Part shown: piece by piece, positions 6,704 to 8,710 of the stretch
Numbering within the stretch: the first letter of the stretch is position 1
Layout: each line of letters starts with the position of its first letter
Source of the DNA: Candidatus Caenarcanales bacterium
GTDB lineage: Bacteria; Cyanobacteriota; Vampirovibrionia; LMEP-6097
DNA length: 8,710 nucleotides
Direction: 5' to 3'
NCBI GenBank assembly: GCA_021299565.1
Contig: JAJTHA010000006.1
Location: 1 to 8,710 of the forward strand
Notes under the pieces: generated by a model
Seen by the model: the letters and a program-made list of their open reading frames with translations, nothing else
Told to the model about the DNA's origin: nothing
Database searches by the model: none
Position numbers and translations under genes: made by a program

Positions 6704-7144
6704 TTAGAATGGAACTTCTTGTTCAGAGCTGTAAGCATCAGTCTCAGAGCCAGAATATGAGCTAGTCTCAGCGTAGTCATCGTAAGGACTTGAAGACGAG
6801 CTTGCTTTGCTGCCAGAGCCACTTGCGATGTCGTTTGCCAACTGTACTCTAGAAGCTTCAATATTGAATAGCTTGATGTTCTTACCATTTTTGTCTGTAA
6901 ACTGATCTAGTTGTAATCTGCCAGAGACAATAACTTTAGCGCCTTCGTCTAATTTACCGAGCATATCGCTGATAGCATCTCCCCAGATAGAAACTTTGAC
7001 TGGATATTGTTTTTCTTGTTTCTCGCGATTATCGTAGCGAGTAACATTTATCATGAAGTTCGTAACAGTATTGCCGTTAGGTGTTTGTTTTTGTTCGGCT
7101 TTCTTTTTGATAGTGCCGGAAAGAACTATTGAAGTTAATGACAT
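6704..7144 (-). CDS. ssb: Single-stranded DNA-binding protein
   Basis: SSB coats single-stranded DNA during replication, recombination and repair and recruits partners through its C-terminal tip. The 146 residues comprise an OB fold at about 1-105 (SIVLSGTIKKKAEQKQTPNG, FMINVTRYDN, VKVSIWGDAISDML, GAKVIVSGRL) and a disordered Ser-rich, acidic tail ending in EQEVPF. The final Pro-Phe is the conserved partner-binding tip, although the tip has fewer acidic residues than the DDDIPF of E. coli. It lies 42 nt downstream of rpsF on the same strand, the conserved rpsF-ssb order, but rpsR and rplI do not follow. AAAGGA 11 nt upstream of the ATG suggests initiation from a shared rpsF-ssb transcript. 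Confidence 0.93.
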   Translation of the reverse strand: MSLTSIVLSGTIKKKAEQKQTPNGNTVTNFMINVTRYDNREKQEKQYPVKVSIWGDAISDMLGKLDEGAKVIVSGRLQLDQFTDKNGKNIKLFNIEASRVQLANDIASGSGSKASSSSSPYDDYAETSSYSGSETDAYSSEQEVPF

Positions 7145-7155
7145 AAATTTATTTA

Positions 7156-7161
7156 TCCTTT
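7156..7161 (-). promoter_or_regulatory. Shine-Dalgarno sequence of ssb
   Basis: The minus strand reads AAAGGA, then 11 nt of A/T, then the ssb ATG at 7144. The spacing is on the long side, but this is one of the few recognisable ribosome-binding sites in the window and it precedes an operon-internal gene. Confidence 0.55.
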
Positions 7162-7186
7162 TTGTTTGAACTAAATACTAGAAAAA

Positions 7187-7474
7187 CTAAGCAGCTAGAG
7201 TGAAAATATTGAATCTAACAACATCTTCTAAAAGTGAAACTTGTTTTCTTAGTTCAGCAATGTCTTTCTCTTCTGATTGAATCTCAAGAGTTGTTTGATA
7301 AGAATCATTTCTTTTATTGATTGGGTAAGCTAGTTTTTGGTTAGCTCCACCGTGGTTCTTTAAAAGTTTGCCGCCATATTTGTTGAGTACAGTTTCAATT
7401 TCTCTAATTGATTTTTGAGCTTCGGCTTCGTCTTTTTTAGATCTTAGGATGAGGAATAGTTCGTAGTTTTTCAT
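7187..7474 (-). CDS. rpsF: Small ribosomal subunit protein bS6
   Basis: bS6 is a 30S protein that sits on the platform, normally paired with bS18. The 95 residues show the family pattern: N-terminal YELFLILRSKKDE, the IETVLNKYGGKLLKNHGG segment, LAYPINKRNDSYQTTLEI, and a C-terminal VVRFNIFTL strand. The usual glycine before the tyrosine of the third strand is replaced (NDSYQ), but length and fold pattern are normal. The gene begins the leftward pair rpsF-ssb and is divergent from the MTA phosphorylase gene. There is no Shine-Dalgarno sequence; a perfect TATAAT lies 8 nt before the ATG. Confidence 0.93.
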   Translation of the reverse strand: MKNYELFLILRSKKDEAEAQKSIREIETVLNKYGGKLLKNHGGANQKLAYPINKRNDSYQTTLEIQSEEKDIAELRKQVSLLEDVVRFNIFTLAA

Positions 7475-7482
7475 GAATTGTA

Positions 7483-7512
7483 ATTATATTAAGGTTAAGG
7501 GCGGAAAAGCAA
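7483..7512 (-). promoter_or_regulatory. Candidate promoter of rpsF-ssb
   Basis: The minus strand has TTGCTT (7512-7507), an 18-nt spacer and a perfect TATAAT (7488-7483), ending 8 nt before the rpsF ATG. A start point 6 to 7 nt below the hexamer would give a leader of about 1 to 2 nt. No Shine-Dalgarno sequence is present. Confidence 0.55.
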
Positions 7513-7522
7513 GGGAAAGCTA

Positions 7523-7531
7523 TGTTAAAAT
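7523..7531 (+). promoter_or_regulatory. Candidate extended -10 promoter of the MTA phosphorylase gene
   Basis: TGT plus TAAAAT (hexamer 7526-7531) forms an extended -10 ending 9 nt before the ATG at 7541. It shares the string TGTTAAAATC with the atpD upstream region. No -35 box is evident at the usual spacing, and no Shine-Dalgarno precedes the ATG. Confidence 0.5.
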
Positions 7532-7540
7532 CTGCAACTT

Positions 7541-8350
7541 ATGGCAAACTCAGTAAAAAAACATAGAGCAGATATAGGTATTTTTGGTGGAAGTGGATTG
7601 TATTCATTTCTTGAAAATGTAGAAGAAGTCTTGGTGGAAACACCTTATGGCTCCCCTTCAGATAAGGTTTTTATTGGTGAATATGGCGGCAAAAAAATCG
7701 CTTTCCTTCCTCGTCACGATAGATTTCACCGCATTCCTCCCCACAAAATCAACTATAGAGCAAACGTTTGGGCCTTCAAAGAGCTAGGTTGTTCAACGGT
7801 TATTTGTCCGTGTGCTGCTGGTAGTTTGCAAAAAGACTATAAGCCTGGAGACTTTGCCATCGCTGATCAGTGGGTAGATAGAACTAAGGGCCGCGAGGAT
7901 ACTTTTTTTGATGGACCTATCGCAACGCATGTCTCTCCGGCAGAGCCTTATACTCCAGAGTTGCGCAAACTCGCTCTAGAAGCTGCTCGTAAGCACAATA
8001 TCCCAGTGCATGATGGTGGCACTGTTGTGGTAATTAATGGTCCAAGATTCTCTTCAAAAGCAGAGTCTGAGTGGTTTCATAAAATGGGCTGGCAAATTAT
8101 CAATATGACCCAATATCCTGAAGCTCACTTAGTAAGAGAAGCGGGCATGGCTTGCGTGAATATTTCTCTAATTACTGACTATGATAGTGGAGTTCATACT
8201 GGAACTGCGCCTGTGAGTCATTCAGAAGTAATGCATGTCTTCGCGCAAAATATCGAAAACCTTAGAAAGCTTTTGTTCAGCTTGATTGAGAGTATTCCGG
8301 CTGGAGAATATTGGGGTGCTGATAAAGTGTTAGAGCATTCTAGGTTTTAA
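7541..8350 (+). CDS. mtaP: S-methyl-5'-thioadenosine phosphorylase
   Basis: This purine nucleoside phosphorylase family enzyme (PNP/MTAP class) splits methylthioadenosine with phosphate into adenine and methylthioribose-1-phosphate, feeding purine and methionine salvage in the cytoplasm. The 269 residues show phosphate-binding GGSGLY (16-21) and PRHDRFH (57-63), HKINYRANVWAFKELG, PCAAGSL (90-96), DRTKGREDTFFDG, NGPRFSSKAES (167-177), INMTQYPE (187-194) and TDYD (212-215). In the family, Asp at the TDYD position contacts the 6-amino group and favours adenine-type over guanine-type substrates, which supports MTAP rather than a 6-oxopurine PNP; a broader purine specificity remains possible. It is divergent from rpsF with 66 bp between, and no other methionine-salvage gene is visible. 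Confidence 0.92.
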   Translation: MANSVKKHRADIGIFGGSGLYSFLENVEEVLVETPYGSPSDKVFIGEYGGKKIAFLPRHDRFHRIPPHKINYRANVWAFKELGCSTVICPCAAGSLQKDYKPGDFAIADQWVDRTKGREDTFFDGPIATHVSPAEPYTPELRKLALEAARKHNIPVHDGGTVVVINGPRFSSKAESEWFHKMGWQIINMTQYPEAHLVREAGMACVNISLITDYDSGVHTGTAPVSHSEVMHVFAQNIENLRKLLFSLIESIPAGEYWGADKVLEHSRF

Positions 8351-8364
8351 AGAATTTCATTTCT

Positions 8365-8379
8365 GGATACAATTGGGTA
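8365..8379. repeat. 15-bp direct repeat, copy 1
   Basis: GGATACAATTGGGTA occurs here, 14 bp after the MTA phosphorylase stop, and again exactly at 8450-8464, 85 bp apart start to start. Each copy contains the palindromic core CAATTG. A pair of operator sites for the downstream Fic gene is one possible reading. Confidence 0.7.
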
Positions 8380-8380
8380 C

Positions 8381-8407
8381 TTTGTGGCTGGTTTTTGCTG
8401 CCACAAA
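8381..8407. terminator. Hairpin between mtaP and the Fic gene (terminator or protein site)
   Basis: TTTGTGGC (8381-8388) and GCCACAAA (8400-8407) form a perfect 8-bp stem with an 11-nt loop, starting 30 bp after the MTA phosphorylase stop. It is followed by AAATTATACACAATT rather than a T-run, so it is not a classical intrinsic terminator on the plus strand. It may still end or stabilise the upstream transcript, or be a dyad bound by a regulator. Confidence 0.4.
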
Positions 8408-8438
8408 TTATACACAATTAGTTACAATTATATGATTA

Positions 8439-8468
8439 TTGATATTTTCGGATACAATTGGGTATAAT
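8439..8468 (+). promoter_or_regulatory. Candidate sigma-70 promoter of the Fic gene
   Basis: TTGATA (8439-8444), 18 nt, and TATAAT (8463-8468) form the best promoter match in the window. The start point would be near 8475, leaving a leader of about 15 nt without a Shine-Dalgarno sequence. The -10 hexamer overlaps the end of the second 15-bp repeat, so a protein bound to the repeat could block polymerase. Confidence 0.6.
8450..8464. repeat. 15-bp direct repeat, copy 2, overlapping the Fic promoter
   Basis: This is an exact second copy of GGATACAATTGGGTA. Here it continues into a 10-bp near-tandem, TACAATTGGG then TATAATTGGA (8453-8472), so YAATTGG half-sites recur one helical turn apart. Further ACAATT strings lie at 8414 and 8424. 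Confidence 0.7.
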
Positions 8469-8489
8469 TGGATTATATATGGTTATTTT

Positions 8490-8710
8490 ATGGATTTTAG
8501 GCTAAATGAGTTAAATGCAAATAAGCTAGGCATCACTGACGAAATATTAAACATCGTTGCAGAGCTAGAAGACTTCAAGGGTAATTGGAGAGCGTTAACT
8601 CATCTTGCTCCAGATAGACTCAATGATCTAAAAAGATCTGCAACGATAGAAAGTGCCGGTTCTTCTACGAGAATAGAAGGTTCCAAATTATCCGACCTTG
8701 AAGTCGAAAA
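8490..8710 (+). CDS. Fic-family protein, N-terminal part only
   Basis: The first 73 residues are present; the frame runs off the right edge. LKRSATIESAGSSTRIEGSKLSD (residues about 48-69) matches the N-terminal region of Fic proteins, in which an (S/T)xxxE(G/N) helix holds a glutamate against the ATP site. Here Ser59 to Gly64 (STRIEG) fits, with Glu63 as the inhibitory residue. Fic enzymes usually transfer AMP to a protein hydroxyl; the catalytic HxFx(D/E)GNGR motif would lie beyond the edge and cannot be confirmed. The ATG at 8490 follows a good promoter and has no Shine-Dalgarno sequence; no earlier in-frame ATG is seen. Nothing shows whether an antitoxin-type partner is present, and with a built-in inhibitory motif none is needed. 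Confidence 0.8.
   Translation, partial: MDFRLNELNANKLGITDEILNIVAELEDFKGNWRALTHLAPDRLNDLKRSATIESAGSSTRIEGSKLSDLEVE

Noticed and set aside
6575..6760. Open frame of 61 codons across the repeat
   Set aside because: It reads through the palindromic repeat and into the antisense of ssb, with no start signal or protein-like character.
6700..6888. Minus-strand frame of 62 codons inside ssb
   Set aside because: It is a shifted frame of the ssb Ser-rich tail; the ssb frame carries the conserved OB fold and the PF tip.
8479..8505. Eight-codon leader ORF overlapping the Fic start
   Set aside because: It has no Shine-Dalgarno sequence and no regulatory codon pattern; an ATG this close in AT-rich DNA is easily due to chance.
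1..8710. Possible reassigned TGA codon, since none of the nine visible stops is TGA (five TAA, four TAG)
   Set aside because: All genes are full length in the standard code with no in-frame TGA, and nine stops in AT-rich DNA are too few to infer recoding.
1..8710. CRISPR arrays, tRNA or rRNA genes, insertion sequences, riboswitches
   Set aside because: No regularly spaced repeats, tRNA-like folds, transposase motifs or long structured leaders were seen; most gene starts have almost no leader.

Overview
The window is compact, AT-rich bacterial chromosome carrying conserved housekeeping genes. There is no phage, transposase, CRISPR array, tRNA or rRNA that I can see. Nine protein genes have their stop codon in the window: pheS (its 5' end lies off the left edge), a sodium:solute symporter, atpD, purH, rsmH, an FtsL-like gene, ssb, rpsF and an MTA phosphorylase gene. 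A tenth, the start of a Fic-family gene, runs off the right edge.

Layout. pheS (+) ends inside the 3' end of a leftward block read purH -> atpD -> symporter. purH is divergent from rsmH across 21 bp. rsmH is followed by a short FtsL-like gene, the usual start of the division and cell-wall (dcw) cluster, but the cluster stops there. A convergent gap of about 170 bp holds one GC-rich palindromic repeat of about 90 bp. Beyond it lies the leftward pair rpsF -> ssb, divergent from the MTA phosphorylase gene. A 139-bp AT-rich gap with a hairpin, a 15-bp direct repeat and a good promoter then leads into the Fic gene.

Organism. Taxonomy is uncertain. pheS without pheT, and atpD outside an atp operon, recall the cyanobacterial lineage, where both separations are usual. 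AT-richness and the absence of photosynthesis genes would fit a non-photosynthetic relative (Melainabacteria-like) or another reduced lineage. This is a low-confidence inference; atpC does not follow atpD here, whereas it does in Cyanobacteria.

Function. The genes serve translation (pheS, rpsF), energy (atpD), purine synthesis and salvage (purH, MTA phosphorylase), rRNA methylation and division (rsmH, FtsL-like), DNA maintenance (ssb) and solute uptake. No new multi-gene system is evident. The most interesting signal is regulatory: six gene starts have a -10-like element, often an extended TGn type, ending only 7 to 10 bases before the ATG, which predicts leaders of about 1 to 4 nt. The two genes inside apparent operons (ssb and the symporter) instead have AAAGG-type Shine-Dalgarno sequences. 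The second point of interest is the repeat-bearing control region of the Fic gene.
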